This document shows positions 11,421 to 23,465 of a DNA stretch of 64,000 nucleotides, piece by piece. Each line of letters opens with the position of its first letter. Position 1 is the stretch's first letter. The stretch covers positions 151,754,947 to 151,818,946 of the forward strand of contig NC_045438.1 in the NCBI RefSeq assembly GCF_002776525.5, in the 5' to 3' direction. The position numbers and the translations under genes are program-made. Source of the DNA: Piliocolobus tephrosceles (Eukaryota; Chordata; Mammalia; Primates; Cercopithecidae). The notes beneath the pieces were generated by a model. That model saw only the letters and a list, made by a program, of their open reading frames with translations. It did not search any database and was not told the DNA's origin.

Positions 11421-11900
11421 TTCACACTTCACCTGCTATGATGATATTAACATTCTCCTTTGGAGTTTTCTAATTTATTTGTTTAACATTTAGGGCAAAA
11501 TACCAGGCATATGGGTGATGGTGGTAGTGGAGTTGGTGAGAAGGAGACCTTGAGTTGTAGAAAGGGTGGCAGAACCTGGTTTCTGCCCTATATCCCAGAT
11601 GTTGCCCATACATATCCTGTTTGTTTCTGACCGCCCTGCTTTGCTCTGCGGATTCCCAGCCTCTCTTTCTTTACCTGTCCTCAGTCTGCCCCACTGTCCA
11701 TGCCCAGCATGAATCTCCACTTCTCCAGGACAGAAAGCCTTTCCCCAACTGCTTCAGCCCAAACCAACTTCCCTCCCCACCGCCCTGTGTGCACAGCTTA
11801 TTTGATCATGTCATTTATTGCTTCATTTTGTGGCTTAGATGTCTTGCGTCCCGGTCAGACTCCATGTGACTGGAGGCCTTTGCCTCCTCTCAGCATCCAG
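11421..11900. other. Single-copy, pyrimidine-biased stretch
   Basis: From about 11620 the plus strand is C/T-biased. Open frames up to 90 codons here overlap in several frames (11621-11869, 11700-11972), which is what composition bias gives. No gene is called. Confidence 0.4.
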
Positions 11901-12085
11901 GGTAGTGTGGCAGAAAGAGCAAGGAGCAGGGAGGGAAGGGACCTGCTCTCCTCTCCAGCCCTTTCTCTGTGATAAACTCAGCGTGCTCCAGGCATTTGAT
12001 CTCTGTAATCCTCAGAGCCTCCTCATGCAAAATGAGGGTCTAGACCAAGTAACCTCTACATTTGCCCTTGCTGCTTCCCCATTTT
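11901..12085 (+). mobile_element. MIR
   Basis: GTAGTGTGGCAGAAAGAGCA matches the MIR start; ATCTCTGTAATCCTCAGAGC and CTCATGCAAAATGAGGGTCT match its later part. The middle is diverged. Confidence 0.6.
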
Positions 12086-12574
12086 AGAGTAGTAGATAGT
12101 GAATAAATATGGCCCGAATGAATGAACAAATGTGCAGTCTCAAGTTGCTCAGTTGTGGCTTACATTATTTTTGTGCCTACTGGCATCTCTGCTTGGTGAA
12201 TGGAGGAAATGGTCTCTGATGAATTTTCTCTTTCAGTGGACAGAAATTTTGTTAATTTTGATCATTTTATAGTCCAAATTTTTGGGCACATTGAATTAAT
12301 ATTTATATTAGTAATTTGTCTAAGAAGAAAAGATTTTTTGTGCTAAAAATAATATAAATAATGTCACAGACTAATAACAATTAAGAGTAAAGAATAAAGA
12401 AAATTTGTTTTTAAGCACTTTGGAAGTTCCTGTTTGCATGCATTATATGATTATATATACATAATTATGTATTACATTATTATATAAGTTCTCTTAGTCC
12501 ATTAAGTAATTTGGTGATCATTTTGAAGTTTTTTTTTATAAGTACTTAGGAGAGTTAAAACTATATTTCTTCTT
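12086..12574. other. Single-copy AT-rich stretch
   Basis: Nothing recognised apart from AT-rich runs around 12295-12360 and 12440-12490. Confidence 0.4.
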
Positions 12575-12590
12575 AAAACTTTGTAATTTG

Positions 12591-12859
12591 CTTTGGGAGG
12601 CCAAGGTGGGCAGATCACGAGGTCAGGAGATTGAGACCAACCTGGCTAACACAGTGAAACCCTGTCGCTACTAAAAATACAAAAAAATTAGCCGGGCGTG
12701 GTGGTGGACGCCTGTAGTCCCAGCTACTCGGGAGGCTGAGGCAGAATGGCGTGAATCCGGGAGGTGGAGCTTGCAGTGAACCGAGATCGCGCCACTGCAC
12801 TCCGGCCTGGGCGACAGAGCGAGACTCTGTCTCAAAAACACAAACAAACAAACAAACAA
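12591..12859 (+). mobile_element. AluY-type, 5'-truncated, with 16-bp target-site duplication
   Basis: The copy starts inside the left arm (CTTTGGGAGGCCAAGGTGGG) and keeps the whole right arm, including GAATGGCGTGAATCCGGGAG and GGAGCTTGCAGTGAACCGAG, wording of the young AluY group. Many CpGs survive. The tail is ACA(AACA)n. AAAACTTTGTAATTTG flanks it perfectly at 12575-12590 and 12860-12875. The nick site reads TCTT/AAAA, close to the L1 endonuclease preference. Confidence 0.96.
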
Positions 12860-12875
12860 AAAACTTTGTAATTTG

Positions 12876-13457
12876 GACTTGTTTTCTTATTAATATTAGA
12901 TGTCTTCTCTGAGCCCAATAACTGAGTATGTAGTAACTTTTTTTTGTGTTAGGATAATTGATAGAGATGGTGGTTCAAATTTTCAGCATCAAGCCTCACT
13001 TTGGAATTATTTATTTCCATTTTTTCTCTTACTTACTAGTACATCTAGATCCAAAATAATTGCTTTTTTATTATATTTAATACATCTATTTGCTTTGTGG
13101 TTTTACTGATACTTGAAAATTGTATACAATTATGAAAGATTTTGAACTTTAGTCATCTTAATTTGTTTAATTAACATAATTTACTGGAGGAGAGAAAGAG
13201 AAAACAGACTTGGTTACTTATTTATGTTTGTAACCACCTTTGTATATGTAATAACACCAGAGCAGGCACTTCATAATTGAAAAGGCTTTAGGGTAATAAG
13301 TCACTATCTCTTTCAAACTGTGATGACTTTCTGGAAAAAAATAGCTTTTGTAATATTTGTCATACTGGCCCAGACCCAGAAAGTAGTATGTTCCATGTCT
13401 AATTTTACTCTATATGGCTTGAACTCTTGAGCAATCCATCTGAAGTAGGACCCTGTT
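12876..13457. other. Single-copy AT-rich stretch
   Basis: No recognised gene or repeat. Confidence 0.4.
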
Positions 13458-13465
13458 AAGAAATT

Positions 13466-13782
13466 CTTCTTCTTCTTCTTTTTTTTTTTTTAATGAGATG
13501 GAGTTTTGTTCTAGTCACCCAGGCTGGAGTGCAATGGCATGATCTTGGCTCACTCCAACCTCCACCTCCCAGGTTCAAGCGATTCTCCTGCCTCAGCCAC
13601 CTGAGTAGAGTAGCCAGGATTATAGGCATGCACTACCATACCCAGCTGTTTTTTGTGTTTCTAGTAGAGACAGGGTTTCACCACGTTGGCCAGGCTAGTC
13701 TTGAACTCCTGACCTCAAGCAATCCACCTGCCTCGGCCTCCTAAAGTGCTGGGACTACAGGTGTGAGCCACCAGGCCCGGCC
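13466..13782 (-). mobile_element. Alu, full length (antisense) with target-site duplication
   Basis: A (CTT)n plus T11 tail leads into an antisense dimer ending at CACCAGGCCCGGCC. AAGAAATT is present on both sides (13458-13465 and 13783-13790). A GTAGAGTAGC slippage is visible near 13603. Confidence 0.96.
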
Positions 13783-13969
13783 AAGAAATTATTCTATGTC
13801 ATACATAATTGGGTGCAAGAGGTCTTAGTAATTTGCATTTAAAAATGATAATTGGTATCATCTACAAAGAAGTGTTTTACCTCAGTGTTTTAGTTTAGCA
13901 GTGACACTAAGATATACATATTAAAATCTCTTAATATTAGTGGGCAGAACTGGGAACCCTTCACTTTTT

Positions 13970-14258
13970 CTTTTTTGAGATGGAGTCTTGCTCTGCCACC
14001 CAGGCTGGAGTGCAGTGGTATAATCTCAGCTCACTGTAGCCTCTGCCCCACTGGGTTCCAGCGATTCTTTTGCCTCGGCCACCTGTGTAGCTGGGATTAC
14101 AGGCACAGGCCACCACAACCAGCTAATTTTTGTATTTTAGTAGTGATGGGGTTTCGCCATGTTGGCCAGGCTGGTCTTGAACTCCTGACCTCAGGTGATC
14201 CGCCTGCCTTGGCCTCCCAAAGTGCTGGGATTATAGGCGCAAGCCACTGCACCTGGCT
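13970..14258 (-). mobile_element. Alu, full length (antisense)
   Basis: Complete antisense dimer from TTTTTTGAGATGGAGTCTTG to GCCACTGCACCTGGCT. Flanking GGAACCC at about 13953 and 14259 is an imperfect target-site duplication. It lies 190 bp from the previous same-strand Alu. Confidence 0.95.
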
Positions 14259-17200
14259 GGAACCCCTCCCTCTTACAGTTCACAGAGTATAAGAAGCTAC
14301 TTTCTAGGGCTTCATCTTAATATGGTGATTGAATTCTGTATTATGGCCAAAAGGAAAATTATGTGGGTATTGTGGGGAGGAGGACTCAGAGGGCTAGGGG
14401 CAAAGAGGGCAGAGAAATATCAGCTACTTTTAGTTAGCGAATTATTTACCAGTCGTTCCTGCCCATATGCACTTATTCCTTGTGTACTTGGATCTGAATT
14501 GATTATAAAGGTCTGTATGTATTGAGTCTTTTTCCCTTAGGAATGCTTAGGCTTTCTTTTGATGCTTTTTTTTCCTCTTCCTTTAAAATGGTGCAGGAAA
14601 ATGTTGGAATAAACATAGTCAACTTGTGAAAGGGATGATTCTCTTCCTTATCTGGGCATAAATATTGTTGAATGTGAGAATGTGGGAGTAGCTACTGGGC
14701 TAAATATGCACAATGAGTGCAAGTGATTATTGACCTTACTGATGAGAGGAAGGAACAGAAATACTTTAAAACTATTTTCACAGGGCATTTCAACCAAGAC
14801 GTTTTTCTGAATTCGGTTTCTGATTCAAAAACTGGATTTAGCTCTTTTTCTTGTTTGTTTCATCTGAACAAATTTACCCTGAATTGAATGGGAGAGTGTT
14901 TCTTAATCCCTCATGTCTTTAGCAGTGAGTCATTTCCATGTTGTTGAGACATTTTCTAGCCTTTATTGCTGTGTGTAGTTCATGCTTTTCTCTGGATGTT
15001 TTGACTCCTTAAGGAGCTCGCAATAACAAATTAACAATCACACTCCTCTGGAATGAAAACACGCAGTATCAGAGTAATAAATAGCAGTTCTCGAAACCTA
15101 AATAAACACAGAAAACTCAGCTCTCATACTTAAGAAGGCTCTAGAGGAGTCCAGTGTCCAACGTTACAAGCAAGATGCACCATTTAGAGCCAAAGGAAGT
15201 TAACATACTTTCATTTTAATTTTCCAGGGGATCATGTTGTAAAACCATATAGCCACTTTCATTCTTCAAAACATAATGAACAGTTAGTTTTAATCATCTG
15301 ACCTGCCTTCTCTCAAATGGATCGTAATTCGTTTAACAAGTTTGACATTAAAATAAGTTGTGTTTCTCTGGGAAACTCATGTTAGCCTGAACTTTTCCAC
15401 TTTCTGTCTTTCTCTGGTGAAACTGGTAATAGTGACTGAGCTCAGGCCATGGCAGGATCCTCACAGCCCTAAGACTAGGTGCCACCTGAGTACTGCAACC
15501 CAGTACCAAAATAATAGGAAAAATCTAAAGTTATCCAGAGAAAATATGTCAAATTATAAAGCCTCTGAGTCACGACAGCAATCAAACCTGATTTTATACC
15601 AGCTTTACCAAACACTATTAATATATCCTATAATAAAAGTTAAGGCGTCGTGCCTCAGGTTCTTTAGCAGGTAAGTCAGTGCATCTGTCTAATTTGCTAA
15701 GGCTGAAACATATTGTACATAGAGCTCGGGTCTGAATGGTTGTCCCATAGAAAGTTTTAGAGCAGAGCAGGGTTGTAAATAGCCAGCTCCAGTGGCTGTT
15801 TTTCACCCTGTTCATGGGGTTGCTTGCCCTGGTTGTATATTTAGTTGCCTGTGATGGATGGAGTGAAGTGCACAGGTCATCTCTCAGGGAGGAACGCTGG
15901 GTTTAATGAGAGGCCATTGTCATGGAAGATACTCCAGCTCTTCCATTAACACACATGCTTAGAAGAAAACTTTGATGCACAAAGAACTGAAAGCCCCAGG
16001 CATTGGAATTCCTACTCATTAAAAAGACACCTCAAGAATTCTTTTGGAGACTTTATGAATTTTCTCTCGATTCATCCTGAAGGACCGGTGCCAGTAACAT
16101 TTTTCCTCTTTGCCTGTTTCAGTTTCTCATGAAGTTTTTCCATATTTAGACACACTGCCCAGTTAGAGGGAATGCCAGTCACTCTGGGTTTAAGACAATG
16201 AAGTATGTACTTCCCTCACCAATCAGTTGGGAGAGTGGATTGGGCTGAACTTCAGTCTGAGGCATGTGAGTCACACACAGGCAGAGATTTAAACGTTATT
16301 AACGTGAGAAAGATCTTTTGAACATGAAGTCATCATGCTTGAGGTTACTTTGAACTTTCCTCATTAGTCTCTTTTATGATTTGTGTTAGAATCAACATGC
16401 TTTAGTCTTATGTTAAAAAAACACAGTGGAGTGAAAATGGACATGAATTTAAAATTGCACGATAGCCAGAAACTTGCATATTGTGGAAATATTCCACTGT
16501 GATAAACTTTTAGTGAAGCTGCTTGGCTCATGGGCTATTTTTTAATGGCTTTTGGGTTCAGAAATTTCAAAACGTCAGATTCTTTGCAATTTAAATTTCC
16601 TTCTAAGTAAGGAAGTACACTATGTTATTAATTTTAAAAATATATATACTTAGAAGTTGAAATTGTGTAATTATCTTAATGCTCCAGAGTCTCTTTTCTG
16701 ACTAAACATTGGAACTTATTCTGTTGAATGCAGGGAATTTGTCCAGAAAAGCTTAAGGAAATTTAGCCTATGAGGGGAAATTTGCTAGATTCATAAATAA
16801 AAGGTTTAACCAAAGGGGCGATATAGAACATGATTTTACCTATACAAGATTGTATTTGAGTTTTGCCTCTTCCTGCTCCTTTTAGGATTAAGTAATGATT
16901 GTAGCTTAGTTTTTCTAGTTGATTTATAGTAATAAGTTATGTGTAAGCTGACTGTGGGTAGTTGAATTCATTTCAACTGCAGGATAGATTGTTGTTTAAA
17001 GGATCACACAAATTTTTTTTTTTTTAATAAAATGAAAATGTCTCCAGAGATGTTACACCTGGAAACTTAAAGTAGGAAAAATGATAATACAGTATGTTAC
17101 TCTTATCTCTGGAAGGAATGATCTCTCCCATTGAAAACTAAATAATTCAAAGTTTAGAATTTTTAGTTGAAATAGCTTATAAATCACGGCAATGACTTTT

Positions 17201-17388
17201 AATCCTTAGTAGAATTCTCTTTTATTTCTGAGAAGTCTGTATAAATGTTTATAGAAACACAGTCTTAAATATTTTAAACGTAGCATACCAATCGTACTTA
17301 AAGAGAACTTTATGCAGTATCACACACATTCGGAGTTTTTGGGTAAAAACACCTTGTACCTTCTTTGGTAGAAAATACTTATGTATTC

Positions 17389-17418
17389 GTGTGTGTGTAA
17401 GAGAGAGAGAGTGTGTGT
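17389..17418 (+). repeat. Compound (GT)n(GA)n microsatellite
   Basis: GTGTGTGTGTAA, GAGAGAGAGA and GTGTGTG follow one another; each block is only 4-5 units long. Confidence 0.8.
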
Positions 17419-18418
17419 TTATTTTAAATTCTTAAATGTAGCAGATCTTTTGAAGCAGAGCAGAAAACTAGCATGTTACTGACACTGCATTCTCAGCCAT
17501 GGGGAAAGCAACAGTATGTTTCAGCTTTAGCAAATCAGATGTGTTGACTCACAAAAGAACCTGAGTAACTACACCTCTGTTTTTATTACGGGAAATCTTA
17601 AGAGTGTTTTGTAAAGCCAATATAGACTCAGGTTTGATTACTATCATGACTCAGAGACTTTATAATTTGACATATTTTCTCTGGATAATTGTATATGTTT
17701 CCTGTTATTTTGGATTTTTTATTATTGTTATTTACTGTGGGTTGTGCACTCATATACGTGCAGCCAAGAAAAGCAATAGTGAGATGGTTCAGTGTATGGA
17801 ATCAGTTGTATTGAACAAACAGCGGGGCGGGTGAGGGGAGATACTTTTTTTTGTAATCGGACTATTATTAGTGAGCACTTCCTTTGGCTTTTATATATTT
17901 AAATATATCTTTTCTTTATAACTTCATAGGACATGGAACACGTAAATGCATTTTGAATTTAAAGCAGAACATCACATTTCAGTAAAATTAAAAGCTCAAG
18001 ATTCCATTTTCTTGTAAAATTTCTAATCATCCCCATTTGCTGAACTTTGGACTGTTTCTTGGCATCGGGAGGTCATGGCTCATGAATGCATCTCCTGTTG
18101 CCTGGCTTACAGCCACCCCCTGCTGCAGTGCCCTTTGGGAGAAGTGTGTAATGGGCGTGCTTGGACTCGTTATCTCCTTTCATTTCCCCAACATCAGTTA
18201 ATGCTGCGTAGTTTGCAATGTGATATTGCTGTGCATTGGTGCCTAATTGTGTAGGCTGGTTAGAAGAACGAACCTTTGCGGTGGTCAGGTGAAGCCACTG
18301 AGTGTGCCCCTTTGTGGCCACTACAATAAGGTGATTGGGAATTCTTCATTTCTGATCACTGAACTTTTCCAGAATGTCCTGAGGCTCCCCCAGGAACTGT
18401 ATTATAGTATGATATTCC

Positions 18419-18462
18419 GTGTATCATGGTTTTTCAATGATACACATGATTCTGTGTATCAT
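18419..18462. other. Perfect hairpin with a third copy of the arm
   Basis: ATGATACACA (18437-18446), a 6-base loop and TGTGTATCAT (18453-18462) form a perfect 10-bp stem. A further GTGTATCAT lies at 18419-18427, so the central arm can pair either way. It could be a relic of a DNA transposon end, as the following CTCAAAAGGTTCATAGGAAC looks hAT/mariner-like, but I cannot name one. Confidence 0.6.
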
Positions 18463-18730
18463 TTGGTTTTTCTGGGAGAGGATTGTAGCTTTCAATCAGA
18501 TCCTCCAAGAATTCTGTTTCTCAAAAGGTTCATAGGAACCACTTATTTAGAATTGAGACATAGGCACATCTTCCAAGGAAAACAAATGAAGGAGGGTGTT
18601 AAGGGTGAGTTACAGAAAACAAGCCATAAGCTACTTATTTTATCCAATTAAAAATAACCATGACATGGCCATTTTGTAAATTATTACATTAAATCTACAT
18701 TGCAGATATACCTCATACGTATTTATTTAA

Positions 18731-19014
18731 TTTTTTTTTTTAAGAGGCAGGGTCTCCGTCTGTCACCCTGGCTGGAGTGCAGTGGCATGATCATAGCTCA
18801 CTGCAGCCTCAAATGCTCGGGCTCAAGCAGTCCTCTTGCTCCAGCCTCCCGAATATCTAGGACTACAAGGACGTGCCACTGTATCTGGCTAATTTTCAAA
18901 TTTTTTGTAGAGACGAGGTCTCACTGTGTTGCCCAGCTCCCTGACCCCAAGCAGTCCTCCCGCCTCAGCCTCCCAAAGTGCTGGGGTTACAGGCGTGAAC
19001 AACCACGCCCAGCC
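18731..19014 (-). mobile_element. Alu, J-type (antisense)
   Basis: Starts at a T11 run and AAGAGGCAGGGTCTCC and ends ACCACGCCCAGCC. CAAATGCTCGGGCTCAAGCA and TTTTTTGTAGAGACGAGGTC are J-type wording. The left arm lacks part of the 'ggctggtctcgaac' block (GCCCAGCTCCCTGACC). Confidence 0.93.
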
Positions 19015-19445
19015 ACCTGGTACATATTTAAAACATGGTTTGTTTCTTTTGAAATAATGAAAAGGAATAATGTTTCAGGGTTTGTGGCATCCACATTTTG
19101 GGATGACTACATGCCGTAACCTTGTTTGTAGTAGCTCCTGATTTTTATCTGTATTAGAAATTGCTCAGCATGAGACAGATGAGGAGCATTTGGGGAAATG
19201 TGTGAGTGATTTAGTAAAGACTAATAGTTGTCTTACGGGAACCGTCTTCTGGTTTGCATTTGTATGAAGAGGAATGCAGAGCAGGAATAATTTGGAATGG
19301 GGGAGCTGGTTATCCTCTGGGTGTGTCAAGCACAAATCTCAGATTTCATTACCTCTGCACAAGTCTTGACAGTTTGCAAAATGTGCCTAGAGGTATGCTT
19401 GATAAGGACAGACATTTCTTGCCTGGGTTCTAGCTGTGTCACTGC
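19015..19445. other. Single-copy stretch
   Basis: No recognised gene or repeat. Confidence 0.4.
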
Positions 19446-19500
19446 TAGCACAGTATCTGGCCTGAACAGTATCTAAAGAAATATTTTGTTGGATGAGAAC
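19446..19500 (+). mobile_element. L2 3' terminus
   Basis: AGCACAGTATCTGGCCTGAA, then AAGAAATATTTTGTTGGATG, follows the sense L2 end ('agcacagtgcctggcacatagtaggtgctcaataaatgtttgttgaatga'). Confidence 0.6.
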
Positions 19501-19519
19501 CTCAACAAAATATGTGAAC

Positions 19520-19680
19520 CTCAGTGGGTTCTCATAGCAGCCCTGTGGATATAGACACAGCATGTTTTATCATTCTTTTCTATGGGCTCAAAGAGGGTAA
19601 TTACTTACCCGGGCTCATGTAGCTGGTAGGTAAAGGATTTAGGCCTCTCCTGTATACCATGCTTTAGCTCGACCCAAATA
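19520..19680 (+). mobile_element. MIR fragment
   Basis: AGCAGCCCTGTGGATATAGA, AGAGGGTAATTACTTACCCG and CATGTAGCTGGTAGGTAAAG align with 'caaccctgtgaggtagg', 'gaggttaagtaacttgccc' and 'cacacagctagtaagtgg' of MIR. Confidence 0.65.
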
Positions 19681-19867
19681 ATAAAAGCGGAAAAGCCATG
19701 TTTGGATCAACTGAGTTTTAATAGAAGAGCATTGGAGAGAGGTTGTAAACCCTCAGATAGTTTAAAAATTAATAGTAGCATTCTTGACTTGTAATGGAGA
19801 GAATGTCTTAAGCTCAGATGTCTTGATGGTGCTAATCAAGTCAGGCTTTTATAATTGAGTGAAAGCA

Positions 19868-20345
19868 CAGAAAAATAATTTATTCATTCTTGTACAACCA
19901 AGTATTTAGTGAATGTCTTTTCTGCACCAGACATGATTCTATGCACTGAGAATGTAACAGAGAACAAACAAGGTTGTCTATGTCCCTGCCCTCAGAGAGC
20001 TTATGTTCTCATAGTGGAGATAAGTAAATTGCGTAAGTAGACTCTATTTGCAGACCCCCCAAAATAGGGTAGGATATGTTAGGAGACAGAGTGATGGCAG
20101 GGGTGAAGGGGATTCTTTTGTTCGGTGGAATCAGGGAAAGCCGTTTCGGATGGGCTTTTGTACAGAGACCGCAGTAAGGTAAAGGAGCCAGCCCTGGAAG
20201 ATGGGAGTGGTGAAGGGTGAGATGAGAATCTGAGGATGAGCACTGCAAAGGAAGAGAATGGCCAGGTGAAGGCTCCGAGGCCAAAAGGAGCCTTTGAGTT
20301 CATCTAGAGGCTGCCAGAGCTTGGATTTTACTCTAAATGTGATGG
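19868..20345 (-). mobile_element. L2 (antisense, ~480 bp)
   Basis: Begins TTATTCATTCTTGTACAACC and runs on through ATTCTATGCACTGAGAATGT, TCCCTGCCCTCAGAGAGCTT and AGGGAAAGCCGTTTCGGATG to CTTGGATTTTACTCTAAATG. This is the order expected for the L2 3' end read backwards. Long open frames on the minus strand here (91 and 74 codons) are by-products. Confidence 0.78.
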
Positions 20346-20346
20346 G

Positions 20347-20690
20347 AAACTCTGTTAGTTTTCCAGGGCTGCTCTAATAAATTATCAGAAACTTGGTGGG
20401 TTAAAACAACAGGAATTTGTTCTCTCAAAGTTCTGGAGGGCAGACGTCTGAAATCAGGTGTCAGCCGGGCCATACTCCCTCCTGAAGCTCTGTTGGGAAA
20501 ACCTTTCCTTGCCGCTGTCATCCTCTGCTGGTTCCAGGTGTTCCTTGGCTTGTAGCAGCATCACTCCAGTCTCTGCCTCTGTTTGCACATGGCCTTCTCC
20601 TGTCTCTGTCTGTACAGGTCCTCTCCTGTCTCTTAGAAGAACAGTGGTCATTGGATTTAGGACCCATCTGGGAAATCCATGACATTTGTG
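20347..20690 (-). mobile_element. MLT1-type (MaLR/ERVL) solo LTR, antisense
   Basis: GTTAGTTTTCCAGGGCTGCT, TGGGTTAAAACAACAGGAAT, TTCTCTCAAAGTTCTGGAGG, CACATGGCCTTCTCC and GGTCATTGGATTTAGGACCC are the antisense landmarks of MLT1-class LTRs in order. The far end is truncated or too diverged to follow. It directly abuts the L2 before it. No internal retroviral sequence is seen. Confidence 0.68.
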
Positions 20691-21276
20691 TCAGAGGCTG
20701 GAAAAGGAAGGACAGGTGGGATGTGACCATCCAGAGAGCCTATCTCAGCTGTCATGGGTTGTCACAAAGGCCATTGTGTGGTTAATTTTTATCTCATTAT
20801 TCTTGTTTCCTCTTTAATCTTTCATTCTAAGCCCTACAGCCCTCATTGGCAGATTCACTGTCGGATTTTTCTAGTTGTAGATTACATGCTTTTTCTTAAA
20901 GCCATCTTCATTTATTAACCTACATTCACTTTTAATTTTAATGCACCAGTCAATAATTATTTCACTTGACAGTTTTTGACAGCATGCTGCTTGCGACATT
21001 TAGCTGTTTAGCATGAATTCAAAAGGTGATCTATCAGTTTGCACAAATGAAATAAAGTTGCTCTTTCTTCCTTTGCTTTGGGGGAATGGATTTAAAAAAA
21101 AGTATGTTTATCCTTCCCTGGAGAATTTTTGATGTAGAAATACTGAATAGTTTTCTATATAAGAAGATAGAGGACTGCAGAGCTTTAAAATTTGTTATGC
21201 TTATTTTACTTATATCATAAATTCACTTGAAAGGCCAGATTTCTCTTAATTGCATTGCTATTGTGGAGATGAATCA
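20691..21276. other. Single-copy stretch
   Basis: No recognised gene or repeat. Confidence 0.4.
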
Positions 21277-21385
21277 TTCAACAAAAGTTTACTGAGCGCC
21301 TGTCGTGTGCATGACACTGTGCAAATGTTATGGAAAATAAAGACAAGAGTCCTCAAGAAGTCTAGTAGTCAGAGAAACAAAGCCA
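21277..21385 (-). mobile_element. L2 3'-end fragment (antisense)
   Basis: TCATTCAACAAAAGTTTACT, GAGCGCCTGTCGTGTGCATG and GACACTGTGCAAATG mark the backward L2 3' terminus, with AATAAAGACAAGAGTCC following as in 'gatgaataagacacggtcc'. Confidence 0.7.
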
Positions 21386-23463
21386 CCTCCCAAATTATGG
21401 TGGGTAGAAAAACTTAGAAAATGACAATTTTATTCTGCGACATACCTTCACTTAGTGAATCTTATGTGAAAATTCCCAGTAAAAACCTATGAACAAAAGT
21501 GTGTGGCTGTCTTCATGTATATACTGTATGCACACATCTGTGAACATATTACAGTCCAGGATGAACCTAGCTGAAAACGAAACAGCAGGGGGAAATGTTC
21601 TTTCTCACTAAAATCACAGTGTTAAAACTCTTGGCAGTTCAGATGGTCTCCACTGTAGCTGTTGGTTTACATTTTGATAATTTACCAAAGAGCATAATAT
21701 ATTTAATTCCTAGTTGGATGGTGTAACTCAACACAGCATTTCCAGCGAAACGCTTTGCAAATGGAAGTAAGCATTTTCTTTGGAACCTGGCAGCTTCCTT
21801 ACTCCTTAGGTTCTTCTGTGGGTATAAGCATGACCTATAGGTTAGAAGTTCTGGAACAGAAGGAGAAAAATGAATTATGTCACAGTTAACAGGAAAGGAG
21901 GTGCTTTGCATTCCTGCTCCTTGGCAGTTAGTTTTGTTTCACTTCCTTGGTTTGGGGGCATTTGGCCTTGCATATCCTGGCAAGATTTAGGCAAACAGGC
22001 ACTGACCTTCTGGTATGCTCTTTCATTTTGCCCCATGCATATTATTAAGAGGCATAATTCACTGTCATATTTTTGTGGCTAAAATTTTCTAACTTCTATA
22101 TACTAAGACTTTGTTTTCCAGCTTACTAGGGCAAAAGAGCTAGCATTTTCTGGGCATCATTGACCCTTCACTATGATTTAGATTCTTTAAAGAAACACAT
22201 AAACTGTTCATTGCACCTTGTTGTGTGGCAACTCTGCCAGTCACTAATTGGTACTGTGGGTATTTGGCTCTTGCTCTTATTTACTTTGCTCTGGTTTTTA
22301 CATCACTTAATTAAATCTTGTGCCAGTTTCCATTCTATACATGCGTAGGGAGGCAAACAGAAACTTTGTCCTGAAGCACCAAGTTCTTTGGCTTCATCCT
22401 CCTAAACAGCTCTGCGAAAATCAGTTCAAAGTGAGTAGAGCCAGAAGTGGCGTGTAAGCCATGCCGTCAGCGATGGCTGGCTGGATCTGCATATGATCGC
22501 CACCTTCTGCCCCTGCTTTTGGAGACTAGAGATGGCTTCTGGTCTGTGTCCAGGGCTTGCCATGCTGATTCAGAGAGCTATGCCACAGATGAGCCCGAGT
22601 TGAGACCCTGATGCCAGCGTATCCTCAGGCCCATGAGATCGTTATGCCAGAATGTTAATCCGCAGTGGAAACCATCACTAACGTATTCTCAGGCCCACAT
22701 GATGAGCACATTCTCTGTGTCAAGCTGCATAGGAATATAAATCCTAACTGGAAGCTACTTTATTGATGTGCCTTGAGAAATTGCTGCTCTCTGGCTGCAG
22801 GTATCAGCAGCAGTCACAGTGTACGTGTTCTCTAAGGAAGATCCATATGGAGTCAGGTGGTTGCTTAGTGAGCAGGAAATCGGAACAAGGGAGTGGGATG
22901 AATTGACTGTTAAGTGGCACCAAGCAAACATAGCCTGCCACTCTGTTCGTCTCAGGAGAAGGATGGCTTTTCTAGTGGGACCAGGAACACGTCAGTCATT
23001 GCCTGCCACTCCCTACAGTCATCTCACTAGGGTGGCCTTGCCTGTGAAGACACTCTCTTCTCCCCAACAACCTTAGCATTGCCTACATAGACTTTAGTGA
23101 CACTGTACTTTCCTGGCTAAGCCAGCCCTGGCACCCTTTTGAGGACACAGTCTTTTCTTAAATTCATGACTGTATTTCATCAGGTGCTGGCTGGAGCAGG
23201 GGAAGTGGTGATGGTAGTAATTATCTTTCTTCAGTTGGTTTTGTATTTCCATGTTCTCATCCACTAAATTTTGTTCTTACTATAAACCTCTAACTAGGCA
23301 GTCTCTTCCCCATTATCAAGTTCCTGGTTGGGGAATGGTAATCTTTATTATCCTTCTTATAAGTCCCTTTGGAATGGATAGAGGCTTTGGGATGGACGTC
23401 CCATGAATTATACCTTCATATCAAGCTCTGTGAACTGAATGGCAACATGGAGGCATTCATCCA
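21386..23463. other. Repeat-poor single-copy stretch
   Basis: No transposon recognised over ~2 kb. A small local echo occurs at 22618 and 22682 (GTATCCTCAGGCCCA, then GTATTCTCAGGCCCA). The plus-strand open frame at 22819-23076 (85 codons) has no known motif. Confidence 0.45.
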
Positions 23464-23465
23464 GA

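Larger units (their letters stand above)
14259..18730. other. 4.4-kb repeat-poor single-copy stretch
   Basis: The longest piece of the first half without a recognised transposon. It contains a short TG/GA repeat (17389-17418) and a hairpin (18419-18462). Open frames of 105-134 codons (15360-15674, 18247-18651) have no motif I recognise, so no gene is called. Repeat poverty may reflect selection against insertion or only chance. Confidence 0.5.

Noticed and set aside
13493..14292. Open frames of 83-105 codons resembling 'LPRLECSGIISAHCSL'-type proteins
   Set aside because: This is the well-known conceptual translation of antisense Alu; the same peptide pattern recurs at every antisense Alu in the window.
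18247..18651. A 134-codon plus-strand open frame
   Set aside because: No motif recognised, its centre is the hairpin repeat, and there is no splice or codon evidence; left as single-copy DNA.
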